Position numbers and translations under genes: made by a program
In this document: piece by piece, positions 47,554 through 59,249 of the stretch
How positions within the stretch are numbered: the stretch's first letter is position 1
Layout of the letters: every line of letters starts with the position of its first letter
Notes under the pieces: generated by a model
Database searches by the model: none
What the model saw: the letters and a program-made list of their open reading frames with translations, nothing else
What the model was told of the DNA's origin: nothing
NCBI RefSeq assembly: GCF_014066305.1
Contig: NW_023501082.1
Span: 280,001 to 344,000, forward strand
Length of the DNA stretch: 64,000 bases
DNA from: Letharia columbiana
Taxonomy: Eukaryota > Ascomycota > Lecanoromycetes > Lecanorales > Parmeliaceae
Direction of reading: 5' to 3'

Positions 47554-48414
47554 ATGTTGTTCATGGCTCTACCACTTGAGCTACGCTTCAAAATCTACCC
47601 CTACATCCTCAGCCCCGACCCGCCCAAACTCCTGACAGTTTACCATAACCGTCCCTCCGACCCTGGTATCTCCTTACAACACCTCCGGCCTCGACTGCTC
47701 CATCCGTCGCACCAACCGACAAATCTACCTCGAAGCCTTACCCGTCGTCTCCACCTCCAGCACTATCGCCTTCGACTTTACCCACTGGGAGAGCACCCAC
47801 TGGAAGAGCTCGTCCTGTGACTTTATCGACTGTACCATTACGCCGCCTGCGAGGCTCTTCCTGCCGCCCAATGTGCGGTACCTAGACAATACGCCGGGCT
47901 GGTGCATCACGTCGGCTGGTCATCGGCTGTCAAGAGTGACTGCACAGCCATCTCTCCGCTCTACATCCCGCGTATGCGGCATATCAGGATCAACGTCTCG
48001 GAGCGTGCGCTGTAGGGATGGGGAAACAGAGGCGCGTATTACTCAGTCACTGGTAGAGTCCTGAACAGACTTTTACGATGCGTGAAGGAAGATAGGGTAG
48101 AAGATGACGAAACGCTCGCAACGAAGACGTTGAGATTCAGGTTGGCGGTTTATCAGGATGAGAACGGCAGTAATATTTTCATGCCGGGTGTGAACCGTGT
48201 GTGGGTCGAAATCATGGGGGACATGAGAAGAATGCTGGCGCTACTTGAGGCTGTGAGGGAGAGGAGGAAGGTGCGGGTTGAAGTGAAGTTGTTTCGGGAG
48301 AATATGTGGGTGGGCGCTATTGGTTTGGCAACTCTCGGTCTGGGCTCACAGTCACGAAAAGAGAAGGTCACGAAGAGACGGAAGAAGAATAGAAGTATAG
48401 CTCAGCGAGCCTAA
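47554..48414 (+). pseudogene. 2EXR/F-box-like protein, frameshifted
   Basis: Starts MLFMALPLELRFKIYPYILS, the N-terminal LPLELR-KIY motif of fungal 2EXR/F-box-like proteins. After about 47650 the homologous sequence continues in a second frame (TSGLDCSIRRTNRQIYLEAL, the R-NRQIY-EALP motif), then shifts again near 47890-47930 to AVKSDCTAISPLYIPRMRHI and RINVSERAL, a TAG at about 48017, and then GAYYSVTGRVLNRLLRCV through NRVWVEIMGDMRRMLALLEA to the stop at 48414. At least two frameshifts and one stop are needed. Either a decayed member of a large family or sequence errors. The gene does not overlap a recognisable repeat and its GC is normal. Confidence 0.6.
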
Positions 48415-50019
48415 CTTGCACAGCAGCTAAGGCGGCTACGGTCACGGCTTACGGGCAGGCTATCATGTAGTGTACCACTGAGTATTGGGAGGCGAATAAC
48501 AAAGTCGGCGAGGGCTTGGATTGCATGTCTCCCCTAACTCACTCTCAACAGGTATTGTATCAAACTCAGATCCGATTACAATCCCATTCCACTAGGTCTT
48601 CGACGCCGATACCATCACGCCTGCCGCTCTCCCTCGGTACCGGTTCGACCCCTTCACAGCCCTGCCCGTTTCACCACCCTTTCCAGAATAAACGTTCACC
48701 AATACCCCGGCTCCGCAACAATCGTCCGCGCTCGACTCATCAATCAATAAAGAGCAGCGCTGCGCCTACCCCCTCTTTCTGGAATCTTGCGAATTTGCCA
48801 GGAACTCTGTCGGTCGGGTTTGGGCATTTGTCTTCGCTGCCAGGATCGAGACGGACAAGCGCGCTCGATGCAGCGGTCCTTGATGAGGATCTGGCTTGGA
48901 TGGACGGAGTTGTCGTATTGAAGGCAGTACTTCTGGTGGACATTATGGGGTCTCGGCACGAGATGTTCAAGGGCGCAAAATGGGAAATTGAACCAGGAAA
49001 TCTGCGTTTCCTAACCCTAGAGGGCACGGGAGATACCCGCTGACAATCGATTACCTACACGATCGACTGGATCGTCCATCCGAGTCTTCCTTGAAGCTGT
49101 GCTGTACGACTCATAGCTCGATACAGGGGTTGTGACTTGGGATAGATCGGCCGCGGCCTGCGTTGCTTCCACTGGTCTCCAAAGACTATGGGGAGGTAGC
49201 GTTTGTGGCTTTGGGAACGTTCGCACGGGTTGGGGCATCAGAGCTTCGTTGAATGCCTGTGATAGGGTCATTGCTCGCGGGTGTATCTATCCTCGCAAAG
49301 GCCATTCGGCAAGTACGGCTCACCTGCGTCATCATCAACACAATCCCGCTCTATTGACTCGGCATTTTATCTACATGGGCACATTTCTCAAAAAGGAACA
49401 AGGTCCGTGGTCCTGGTAACGTTTCGCCATCTTCTACGCCCACAGAACCGGCATTCGCTGACGATAGACGTTCGCAAGGCGTCCACAGGTGGTGGTGTCG
49501 CTTTTGACGGTGTTCAGATGCGAGTTCTGAATGGAGGGATGGCCGGGAGTCTTCGTCCACGTGCGGTTCGCATATCTGTAACGGGCAAGGTCCAGGCCGC
49601 TTCACAGGAATGGCAGTATTGCCTTCCAGTACGGCTGCTAGACTCAAAAAGTACCTTACGGCTTCGACTGGCGGTTCTGGTATAGTACAACGCTTTGCTT
49701 GTCATGAATCCGCAGCCACTGAGTACCCATCGCGAAGATATCCGACGCCTAGACTGCCCTTTGTATTGGTATTTTCTGTGACGACGAGCTATGGCTTTTA
49801 GACTACGGTTGTATCCCTTTGTAGAAAAAGTGTGCCTTGCCTTCCCACCCTGACACGCCATGGATGCAAGAGGCAGCGATCCAGCGAGGTCTCTTGTCAG
49901 GAGACTGCTCGCGAGGATCAACCACACCGGTACAGGTGAACACGGTGCACACCCCGCGTGTTTGATTTACCAAAGTCTTATCATCCCGACAATCAGACCT
50001 CCGATCGTGAACGCTAGCC
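48415..50019. other. Intergenic or unrecognised decayed coding sequence
   Basis: No supported gene. Open frames up to 175 codons occur at 48516-49043 but are Ser/Pro/Thr-rich and unlike any family I know. Further broken copies related to the preceding gene are possible. Confidence 0.4.
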
Positions 50020-50983
50020 CTACGGATCATTCTCCAACGCGGTCACGCTCTCCACCACCGCCCCCGCCAAACTCGCCTCCAGCCGCTGCAGACTCTCCCC
50101 CGTATACGCCATCATCTGCCCGTGGTCCGCCAGCAGCAGATACTCCCCGTTCAAGAAGTCCCCGCTCAGGCCCTCCAGCAGCTGGCCCAGCTGCGCCGCC
50201 AGCTGCGTCGAGTAGTACGTCACGTCCGTGTCCAGCCGCGTCGCTCGGCGGCCCGACGGCAGTATCGACACGAGGGCTTGGTCGGCGGCGGCGTCGAGGC
50301 CGTAGTTGGACACGGTGGCCGCGAGCAGGGAGGAGGCGGTCAGTGGGAGGGAGGCCGGCGACGCCGTCGGCGCCGAGGGTTTGCGCCAGTTGCGCGATGG
50401 CGGGTTGGGATTTGAGGGCGTAGAGGGCGCTTTCCCAGGTCGTGAAGTAGGTGTTGATTGCTGGGCAGAGAATGCCGGGTCAGCGATTTTTATCATTTGA
50501 TCTTTGGTGTGTGTGTGTGTGTGTGTGTGTTGCGTGCTACTTACCGTAGATATTAAAAGCCCCGTAGAACACATGCGCATCCGTGACCGGGCCCCCGAGC
50601 CGCGGCGCCGAACAGTTCAAACTCCCGAACGTCGAACAATCATACCCGGCGCTCCCGTACGCCAGCCGCAGGAAACACGTCGACCATATCTCCCCATCTT
50701 CGCACGTCTTGGTCGTGAAGTTCCAGTTGAACATCCACTCGTTCATCTGCAGGCTGTCCCAGCAGCTCGGGTACGTGGCGCCGGTACTGCTGCTGAGGTC
50801 TGTGCAGTTGGGGCTTGAGGAGTTGGCTGTCGTTGCTGCGGGGAGGGGGTGGGCGTTGTTTTGCCAGCTGGCGTAGTCGGGTGGGCCGGCGCCGGGGGCG
50901 GCGGACGGTAGGAGGGGCGCGAGGCATAGAAGGAGAAGAAGAGACAGGTTGCTGCGCATGCTCATACTGGGACGGGCGGTCAC
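50020..50983 (-). CDS. Secreted glycoprotein of unknown function (one frameshift)
   Basis: Exons 50983-50545 and 50460-50020, about 292 aa. The N-terminus MTARPSMSMRSNLSLLLLLC followed by LAPLLPSAAPGAG is a clear signal peptide. The mature part has several N-glycosylation sites (NSSS, NCT, NFT, NCS) and evenly spaced Cys (NCTDL, PSCWDSL, KTCEDGEIWSTCF, YDCSTF, LNCSAP), suggesting a disulfide-rich ectodomain. After the intron the frame reads AINTYFTTWESALYALKSQP then shifts by one base around 50345-50354 to LPLTASSLLAATVSNYGLDA and runs to ALENDP and the stop. Exon lengths sum to 3n+1, agreeing with one extra base. No domain family recognised. The gene lies 517 bp downstream of a same-strand membrane-protein gene with a similar glycosylated exterior. 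Confidence 0.65.
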
Positions 50984-51500
50984 GGAAGAAAGGGGTGGGA
51001 AGTGTCAGTTTCGATATTGGGAGAGCTGCACATCACGTCGGAGCGTTCCGAAAAGCCTACGGAATGGGTGGGGAGGTGGAGCTGGTGGGGAGTCGTAGGA
51101 TTCTGGGAAATGAAAGCGAGTTGGGATTCTCGCGTGGGGAAATGGGGTAGCTGGGGAGGTATCCACTCGCAGTGGATCTGGCGCATGAACGGAAGACACG
51201 CGATTTGGTGCCTGTACGTCGCATGTTTCTTGAAACAACGCCAAGCTCAATAACGGCCACTAAGAAGCACTTGAGCAAACATACGAACAAGGAGTAGATG
51301 TGGGTAGATGTGGGTATCTCAACAATGATAAGGGAATGGCAGGTACTTTTGGCTTTGGCGTTTGGATGGGGTATATTTATTAGAATCCTTCGAAGAAAAA
51401 TCCAGCAATCGCAACCGGACTGGCACCAGCTCCGTGCGCCAGGCTGACACCGCCTAAAAAGGATGTGCATGGGATGTGCATGTGCATGCTGCAACCCCAA
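50984..51500. other. Intergenic between two minus-strand genes
   Basis: Promoter of the secreted protein and 3' flank of the membrane-protein gene. No gene seen. Confidence 0.5.
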
Positions 51501-53734
51501 TCATGGCTCCCCAAACCAAAGGTCCGCGTGGCCGGGCATGGGTGGCCTGGTGGATGGCATTTCCGATCTGCGTCGGGGCAATTGTTTTCGCGCCACTTGG
51601 CGTTGTTGGACAGTGGGAGCCCATGCTGCTTGCGGTGGTATAATTGCGGTATGATGTCCCCGAGCTATGAGGGGCTCTAATTCGCCTTGGCTCGGAGGTA
51701 ATTCGGTGGAGGAATAAGCCGATCGAGGGAATGGTCGGAGAGGGCGAGCCGCAATGTGTGTGTCTCCGGTGTTCGACTTTGGCTTGTGGGGCGCGATCTC
51801 TGTTTCTGAAGACCAGGGGTATGTATGATATATCATGGCAGACTGTGAGCGTGGGTACGGCGTAGGCTTAGGCTTAGGCCGGTATGAGCCCATGGGCGAT
51901 AGGGTCGTGTAAGGCGGAAGCGTTGCGAATGAGGATAGAGGTACTTGGTGAGGTGTGGCATGTCTGTACTGACACTCCAGCGGTGTGTCATCTTCGCAAG
52001 AGGATACCGAATGCACCTTAACATCGACAGAGCCGTCAATTGGAGACGTATGTTGGGCCAAAAGTCTTGTCGATACTCCGACGGGATCGTTATGCCATTC
52101 TTTAAATTCCCTCCAGTAGTCCCTCGATGCGCGTAGAGTGTTCAGGATACTGTTTCTCGTGTGAGTGAACGGCTTCGCGCATTGCCTGAAGAATTCTTTC
52201 GTGTCTTCCATCACGCTGTTTTCCTTCGTCCTCAACTCTTTGCGCTCTTTCCTGAGACTCTCTTTCCCCCAAATCCATTTGATGATATGGACCACCGTGG
52301 CGCAGCCAAGTTTGATCGAAATTAACCAGGCGTGGTGATATCTCTGAATGATCGCGGCGATGATGACGAAGCAGGCGCTGACCCAGGTGCTCCACTGTGA
52401 GACGTTAATTCCTGAAGTTGGTTGGTCTTGTGAAGCTCACCTGTCCAACGGCATCCTCACTCTCGCTGACTGGCCAACTCCAGGTGCTAAACTCGTTGAT
52501 AATCACTGATGATACGAAGACAAAGGGGCAAATGAAGGCCACAGCTATCGCGATGAGGAAATAGTAGCCTGCGACTGTCTTTCCAATATAGTACCGAAGT
52601 CTTGATCCGAATGCAGTTCGTCGTTTCTTCGGAGTGGTCCCGGCAAAAGTGCGGAAGGCCCAATTCCGCACCGTTGTCTGGTCCCATTGATTCTCGATGA
52701 GCCCGAGTATTCCTTGTGCGATAATCCATAGAAGAAACAGACAGTTGACCAAGAAGAGACTATTGACGAGCTCGCTGCCTGTTAGGATGCCGATTGTGTC
52801 AGATATCAACAGCGCCGAGGCACCTTGGTTTTGCCTCAAGGGAGTATGGGGCAGGTCGAAAGCGCCTAGGTTGGAATTAGTGCTCCTCACATGCGATATT
52901 GGGCCAATGAACCTTACCACAGGTATCGGTACAATTACACTTATTGTATAGATCCAATGATACGCCGTTATTAGTGACTGACAGATTCTCGAAGGTGCAA
53001 CCCTTGGCGGCGTCCAGAGCGCAAGTTGACAATTGGCTTAGGATGACCGACGGTACGACCCCTTTAATTACAATGACAAAGGTAGGAACCATAGCACAAA
53101 AGAGGAGAACGCCCCAGAAGATAATCACGGAATGCGCTTCATGCTGTCGAACAGTGGTTGAGAAATTTAAGATTGGCGTCAACATGATACTGCCTGCAAC
53201 CAGGATAGGGAAAATTGCCTGTAAGTCAATGTCTCCGAGCTCCTTGGGTGGCAGATAGATCCAGTCAAGATTTCTCAATGTCGGCGTATGGTACCTGTAT
53301 CGCAGGAGCAGCGCAAACGCATGCACTGAAGCCGTTGCGGCGTAGGTCATGGCTGCTCCAAGCGCCGCTGTTGACAGCCAAGAATGTTTCCGAAGGATCA
53401 AAGAGAAGATGAGTAAGAGATAGTAGATGAGTCGCGGCAAGAACCCGTATTGGCCGCTGATAGGATATATGCATTTCTGCTCGTAGGAAAAGACCCTGGG
53501 CTGGAATAGCAGATCCACGGTTTTCCCAATGGCCCACATGTTGGTCTTCGAGGGGTCATAAGTGAGGATTCCCAAGTTTGCTCCAGGGGTCGTCCAGTTC
53601 AGGTTTCCGGAATGAAAGGAGTAGTGCAAGGATGCGTTGAAGGGGTAGCTTCCGTTGGATAACAGATTGCTTGAATTGGCGACGAAAGGGTTGAGCGTGA
53701 ATGATCCATTAGATATCAAGGAGCCGTTAGGCAT
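51501..53734 (-). CDS. Multipass membrane protein with glycosylated N-terminal ectodomain, 711 aa
   Basis: Exons 53734-52918, 52865-52441 and 52394-51501, joined by 52- and 46-nt introns; the frame is continuous and lengths sum to 711 codons plus stop. The N-terminus (residues 1-95) is packed with N-x-S/T sites (NGSL, NGSF, NSSN, NASL, NWT) without an evident signal peptide. Six or more hydrophobic segments follow, including LPRLIYYLLLIFSLIL, WLSTAALGAAMTYAATASVH, IFPILVAGSIMLTPIL, IIFWGVLLFCAMVPTFVIVI, LFLVNCLFLLWIIAQGIL and AGYYFLIAIAVAFICPFVFV. A Cys pair motif (NKCNCTDTCG) precedes the fifth. The last exon is a long hydrophilic cytosolic tail rich in Pro/Ser/Arg. I recognise only a generic fungal plasma-membrane architecture. 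Neighbouring same-strand secreted protein could be a partner, but nothing proves it. Confidence 0.75.
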
Positions 53735-54515
53735 CTTGACTACTACAGCGTCGTCTCTGTGCTGGATATAGAAGGTTGACGAATTTCGTCTTCCTTGCTT
53801 CTCCTTTGCTCCCCTGCGCCAGGGTAATTGTTCCTACGTCTGCGCTATTTGACCATGTCTGCATCTCAAGCCCAGAATGAGAGCAACAGCTCACGTTAGA
53901 AGCCCAGAGTCAAAGAAGATGGGACTTGAAAACCCAAATCCAGCACTCTGCGCAAGACCAAGGCTTTCTGAAGAATACGGGTTGAGGTTCGCCGCTTTCC
54001 AATTTGTCATGCGCAGAGATTGCTGACCAATTCTCTGCGCTGCATCGGCAAACGCTGCGCCTCCCCAAAACGCAACTGTGAGATGTTTTTGCCCGAAGCT
54101 CGTTGCTTTGGGAATCGCGTAACTAAATGGGTTATCAAGGAGAACAGGACAATCGTCGTCGGGACGAAAAGTGCAAAGGAGAGTTGATGGAGGTATGATG
54201 GGCTGCAGCAGTCATCTTATACAATCATTTCGGCGCCGAGCTAATTACATCGACAGCTGGAAGGATGAAGGCTGAGCCCAGCGGCAAAGCCTGGCATGGG
54301 GGGCCTGATGAACAGCGGCGTGTTTTTCTCTCATCTTGACACGAAACGAATCATTTCCACGCCGTGGTCATACTCTAGTCATCCGGGAAGCGGTCTGAAA
54401 GACACGCCTCACATAGAGCTTGTATCTTTTTCATGCGCATTGATGGAGTGGACGGTTTTATGAGACGAATGTTGAAGTTGAGCACGTTCAGGATGGTGGG
54501 GGCTGAAATATGAGG
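53735..54515. other. Intergenic, boundary to the second AT block
   Basis: 5' flank of the membrane-protein gene. Stop codons close upstream of its ATG argue against a further in-frame start. No gene seen. Confidence 0.5.
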
Positions 54516-56639
54516 AACCCGTGTGCAAAAAAAGTTAAAAAAATTAAAAATGAGATTCTCACACACACCCCACCAAAAGTAGTACTGAGTAGATAAATCT
54601 TCTCCCATATCGTATTCTACCACCTTTCTTATTATATTTAAAAGCTTCTATATATCTCGCTTAGCTAATCCTTGATGTTTTATCTTAATATTTCAAAATA
54701 CCTCTTAATCGACGTAATTAAGGTTCCCTCTCTCTATTAATCTCTCTTTTAATTAAATAATTTAAGAGGCCTAAAAAGACGTTCTTTTATATCTAAGCGA
54801 TTACTAAAAATAACTAATTAAGTTTTAATAATAATTTATAAAGCATAGCTATCCTTACTTTTAGATTTAAAAACTCTTATATTAAAGCCGCTTATAAATA
54901 TATAATTCTAGAAAATATATAAGCTTAATAGATTATAATAATAGATAGAGTTAAGACTTAATAATAATAATAGAAAAAGAATAAGAGGCGGAGATAGCTA
55001 AATATAGTGAAGAGAAAACTAGATATTATCTTACTAAAGAGCGTTAATTAAGAATTATTTAAAACGAGTTAATTACTTTAGACGTAAAGAAATTAAAAGC
55101 GAAAAAATAGATTAATAATCTATTTTTAAATTTATTAATTACTCTATAAGTTAATAAATATCTAAAATAATTTATAAATCTTAAAGTTTAAAGACTTAAC
55201 GTATTTAGTATATTATTATTTAAGTAAACGCTTATTAAGATAATTAAGAAAAGAGATAATTACTCTAAAGGCTAAAAACTCGTTAACTATATAATTAATA
55301 TACGTTCTATTTATAATAGAGTTATACGAATCTTATAATTAATTAATAATCTTTTTAAGATTAAATAAGATAAGGTTATTAAAGTTATTACTTAAAAAGC
55401 TAATAATTAGAAGTTTAAATTAATTATAAAAATCGAGATCTTAATTAAAGTTAATAAGTCTTTACGAAAACCTATATCTATGTTAATAAAAGAATTTATA
55501 TTAATTAATAGACTTACTTAAATAGATAAACTACTAGATAGAGTAAGAATTAAAATAAATATACTTTAGACTATTAGTAACTTTAATAAAGAGCTACTTA
55601 ATTACTAGTAGTATTATAATACTCGCTATAGAAATAAGAATAGCTAATACTTTATTAATTACTCTAATAAGTATTATAATATAGATTATACTTAGTAATC
55701 TCTTTAGAGTAAGACTATAATAAATAATAAATCGAATATATTAATCTATTAATCTTCTATTAAGCTATATAATTTCTAAGTTTATAATTAAAACGCTATA
55801 GATATTAACTCGCGAAAGTCTCTTTAAAAGATTAAAAGAAAGGAGATTAAAGGCGAAAGAGAAGAAGTTATTAACTTTATAATAAGATATATAGTCTTTA
55901 ATAAGTAGTAGCTAGAAATATAATTAGCTAAATCTATAATGAATTTTATAGAATAAATAATCTTATATTAATAGTAGTAAAGATCTTCTTAGTCTATAGT
56001 ATATCCGTCTATATATTAATAAGAATATTAATTATTAAGGCCTTAGTTATAATTACTATATACTCCGCCTCCTTTTTAAATATATTTATCTTAAGCGTAT
56101 TTATCTTAAGCGTATTTACCTTAAGCGTATTTATCTTAAGCGTATACTTTATAGTTATTATAATTACTTTAAGTATATATCTTAATATCTACTTAATAGC
56201 CTACTTCTACTTCTTCTCTTATTTCTACTTAAAGCTTAAGTTCTATAGATAAATTAAATCTAGATTATTTAATTATAAAGTAATTCTTTAAATAAAAGAA
56301 ATTTTAGATCTCTAAAGCGATATAGAAGAATAAGATCTTAGAGATAAGATATATTATTAATATAAATATATAAATAATTAAGTATCTAAAAGTAATAGAG
56401 AACTTTATATCTATTATATATTATATTATTATATAATTAGAGATTTCTAATACTTTAGCTAGAGGCTTTAAAATAAATTTAAAGATATTTAAGCTTTTAA
56501 TAGCGATAGACGAAGACTTTAATAATTTTAAAATAGTAATAATAGTAGTAAATATAGTTTAATCTTCTAAATTTATCTAAATATTATACTTATTAAGAGC
56601 TTTATTTAACTTTCTTATATCTATCTTAAAGATATAATC

Positions 56640-56788
56640 TATTAAAATTGTTGGAATTCTTGGCCCCTAAGCTTTCCAGCCTTCTCAGCCACCTTATTGA
56701 ATTAGCTATCTAAATTTATCCTATATATAAAACTCTATTCCAGAGTGCTTCTAAAGTAATTAATTTATTCTTCTTAAATATTTTAATA
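56640..56788 (+). repeat. 5' LTR of element 3 (RIP-mutated)
   Basis: 149 bp, same length as the right LTR, with C-to-T and G-to-A differences including its first bases. Confidence 0.88.
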
Positions 56789-57748
56789 GGTTATAAGCTC
56801 GGTTTCGACGCTTTTATAACGCTACTATATATATTATTATTATTATATATCTTTATAAACTCTAATTCTAATCTCTATTAATTTCAAGTATTTATTATAT
56901 TAGTATTAGTATTAACACTAGCATTAATCATAGTCTAACGAGTTATCTTAGATTTATTTCTTTTAAGTTATCTATTCGTTAACTTACTAAGATAAATTAC
57001 TCGAAGTAACTTATTAATATATATATCTTATTACGTAAATAAAAGTTATAAAAGTATATTTAAGAGACTTCTTTCGAGATATTAATCGTTACAGCTCTAG
57101 CTAAATAAAAAAATTTCTTTTAAAGAAACTGTTAATACGATAATACTTACTATTAATAGCCCTGTTAAATAATAACTTACAGCTGATAAGTTTAATTATA
57201 ACTTTAAAATAATATTCTATCTCGCGGATCTCTACCGTCTTATCGAGGATAACGAATTTATACGCTTTATCGTATAATACTATACTATTAAATATAACAA
57301 ATTCGACTTCGTAATCGACTATATTATTTATATTAAGTTACTTAAAGAGCGTATTACAGCTATTAACATTAAACTTATACTCGATAAATAAATAATTCTT
57401 TATCTATCGATATTTCTTTTTAATTATCTTTAATACTTAATTAAAATCTAAGCTATTATCCCCGATATAACGGCTTATAAAGCGGTAAATATACTTTTAA
57501 AAGAGGAGAGAAAAGGGGAAAAGCTAAAGCTTACGGAGGTGGAGGAGATAGCTAGTATATTTATAAATGCGGGGGTTATAAGTAAGAGTGATAATTAAAA
57601 GAGTTATAAGATGTGTGGTAAGATGTATAGATTAGTGTGTTATATCGAGTATCCGGAATTAGCTTTAAAGTGATATCATAAGATGATAAGAGGTATGAAG
57701 CGGAAGCGTACCGAGAACGAGGTCACTGCGGCGATTGCGTTTTTTTTT

Positions 57749-57866
57749 GAACACCAGACGGTGTGGAGCCTGAGGCTTGTGAACACCAGACGGTGTGAAT
57801 ACCAGGACGGTGTAGAGCCTGGAGGGCTTGCGAATACCAGACGGTGTGGGGCCTGGAGGGCCTGTG
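57749..57866. repeat. Palindromic minisatellite in element 3
   Basis: Four units carrying the word ACCAGACGGTGT (one ACCAGGACGGTGT), two of them complete as ACACCAGACGGTGT. ACACC and GGTGT pair, giving a 5-bp stem with a short loop. Units are joined by GAGCCTGGAGGGCTTGTG-like spacers. The sequence is unrelated to the minisatellite in element 2 but sits in the same position. Confidence 0.85.
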
Positions 57867-57943
57867 ACGCTGCAGGGGCGATGAGATGTTTGTATAGTTA
57901 CATGTTTTTTGTTGATGGGCTGGTACGCTTAGCTGCAGGGGCG

Positions 57944-58092
57944 TGTTGGAATTGTTGGAATTCTTGGCCCCCAAGCTTCCCAGCCTTCCCAGCCACCTTG
58001 TTGGACCAGCCACCTGAATTTGTCCTGTATATAGAACCCTGTCCCAGAGTGCTTCTGGAGTAATCAATTCATCCTTCTTGAATATTTCAACA
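57944..58092 (+). repeat. 3' LTR of element 3 (near intact)
   Basis: 149 bp, begins TGTTGGAATTGTTGGAATT. Shares CCAGCCACCTGA and CTGTATATAGAACC with the LTR of element 2, showing common descent. Confidence 0.9.
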
Positions 58093-59249
58093 TAATCTTC
58101 TATAATATTATACTTAAAATACTTTCTCGAAAAGTAATTATATCGACTTCTTTTTACGATATATTATAAGAAGTTATTAAAGTTCTCTTAGAACTAAGAC
58201 TATATCTTATAAAAGTATTTTTAAATTTATATTTTTAAGACGTTAAAAGAGAGCTTAATAAGATTAAAATCTAATAAGTGAGAGGTAAATATTAGATCTT
58301 ATAATTATACTAATAGATTATCTTCTTAATATAAAAATTATAATATATATTAATATTATCTATAATAATAATATTATAATAGATTAGAAAATATTATAAT
58401 AAGATAATAATTTATTAACTAGCTATTAAAAGAAGATCTTAATATTAAATTATCTCTTCTTAAATCTAATATAGAATAGATATTTATCTATTATATACGC
58501 CGAAAATATACTTTAAAATAACTCTCTTCTTAGATCTATATAATATTAATTATTCTAATTAATAAAAGTATAGACTCTATATCGCTAACCCATAAACTTA
58601 TTAAATAAAGTCTTATTTATAAAGACTAGTTACTCTATAATTATATAAAAAGTTTTATAATCTAATATAGATAAAGCTTCTTATTCTATTAATATTCGAC
58701 TCTTTAATTAATTTTCTTATTTAAATACTTTCTCTTAAGAGTTTTTAATATTATAAATTAATATATAAATAAACTTTTACTTCTTTTAAAGAAATTAGAT
58801 TATCTCTTTCTATATAGCTTATAATTAATCTTTAAGATATTTAATAAAAAGTCTTCGACGATTAAGTAAAGCTTATAAGAGATATTTTTAAAACGAAATT
58901 ATAATTTATAAATCGAGCTATATATAAAGAGATTTTCTTAAATATTATAAATTATCTATATATAGCAATAGACGTTCTAGATAATAGTATTAAATCTTTA
59001 ATATAGAAATAATAAACGAATAATTCTAGACTAAATAAGCGAAGATAAATCTCTTCTATTAATCGTTATAAGAGATATTTCGAAATAATAGAAATTAATT
59101 AAGCGAGATATATAAAAGCTTTAAATATAATAAAAAAGATAATAGAATGCGATATGAAAGAAGATTTATCTACTTAGTACTACTTTTTAATAAGGTGTGT
59201 ATAAGAATCTCAATGCCAAGTATTCCAACGTTTTCTGTATACGCTAATA

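Larger units (their letters stand above)
56635..58097 (+). mobile_element. Non-autonomous Copia-like LTR element with TSDs (element 3)
   Basis: LTRs 56640-56788 and 57944-58092 (149 bp each) end in ATTTCAACA (ATTTTAATA on the left). Target duplication TAATC is at 56635-56639 and 58093-58097. The left LTR starts TATTAAAAT, which is TGTTGGAAT after RIP; the TSD only becomes visible when this is recognised. The primer site GGTTATAAGCTCGG (56789-56802) and the purine tract GCTGCAGGGGCG (57932-57943) match those of element 2. The block 56990-57540 is homologous to 21230-21790 of element 2. The left part is RIP-mutated, the right part nearly clean. It is inserted in the mariner transposase. Confidence 0.88.
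54516..59249 (-). mobile_element. RIP-mutated Tc1/mariner element, interrupted by element 3
   Basis: Terminal arms at 54521-54760 and 59100-59247 are inverted copies of each other and match the arms of the element at 34759 (CCAAAAGTAGTACTGA, ATCTTCTCCCATATCG). The right end keeps CGCTAA followed by TA (59248-59249); the left end has lost the first bases (GAACCCGTGTGCA instead of TTAGCGTGTGCA), so no TA is visible there. The transposase lies on the minus strand: its catalytic end is at about 58100-58420 and continues at 56450-56639 after element 3. It matches the less mutated plus-strand copy at 35180-35650. Without element 3 it would be about 3.3 kb, longer than a simple Tc1, with an unexplained 1.4 kb left part (54900-56350). 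Almost all CA/TG are lost; no intact ORF remains. Confidence 0.8.

Noticed and set aside
48516..49043. 175-aa plus-strand frame
   Set aside because: Ser/Pro/Thr-rich, no family resemblance, no splice support; left as intergenic.
49514..49927. 137-aa minus-strand frame overlapping several others
   Set aside because: Multiple overlapping frames on both strands of similar length; none stands out as coding.
24134..54515. Giant cargo element (Starship-like) or horizontally acquired island
   Set aside because: No DUF3435/tyrosine recombinase gene at an end, and the island contains core genes (PDH E2, SEC7).
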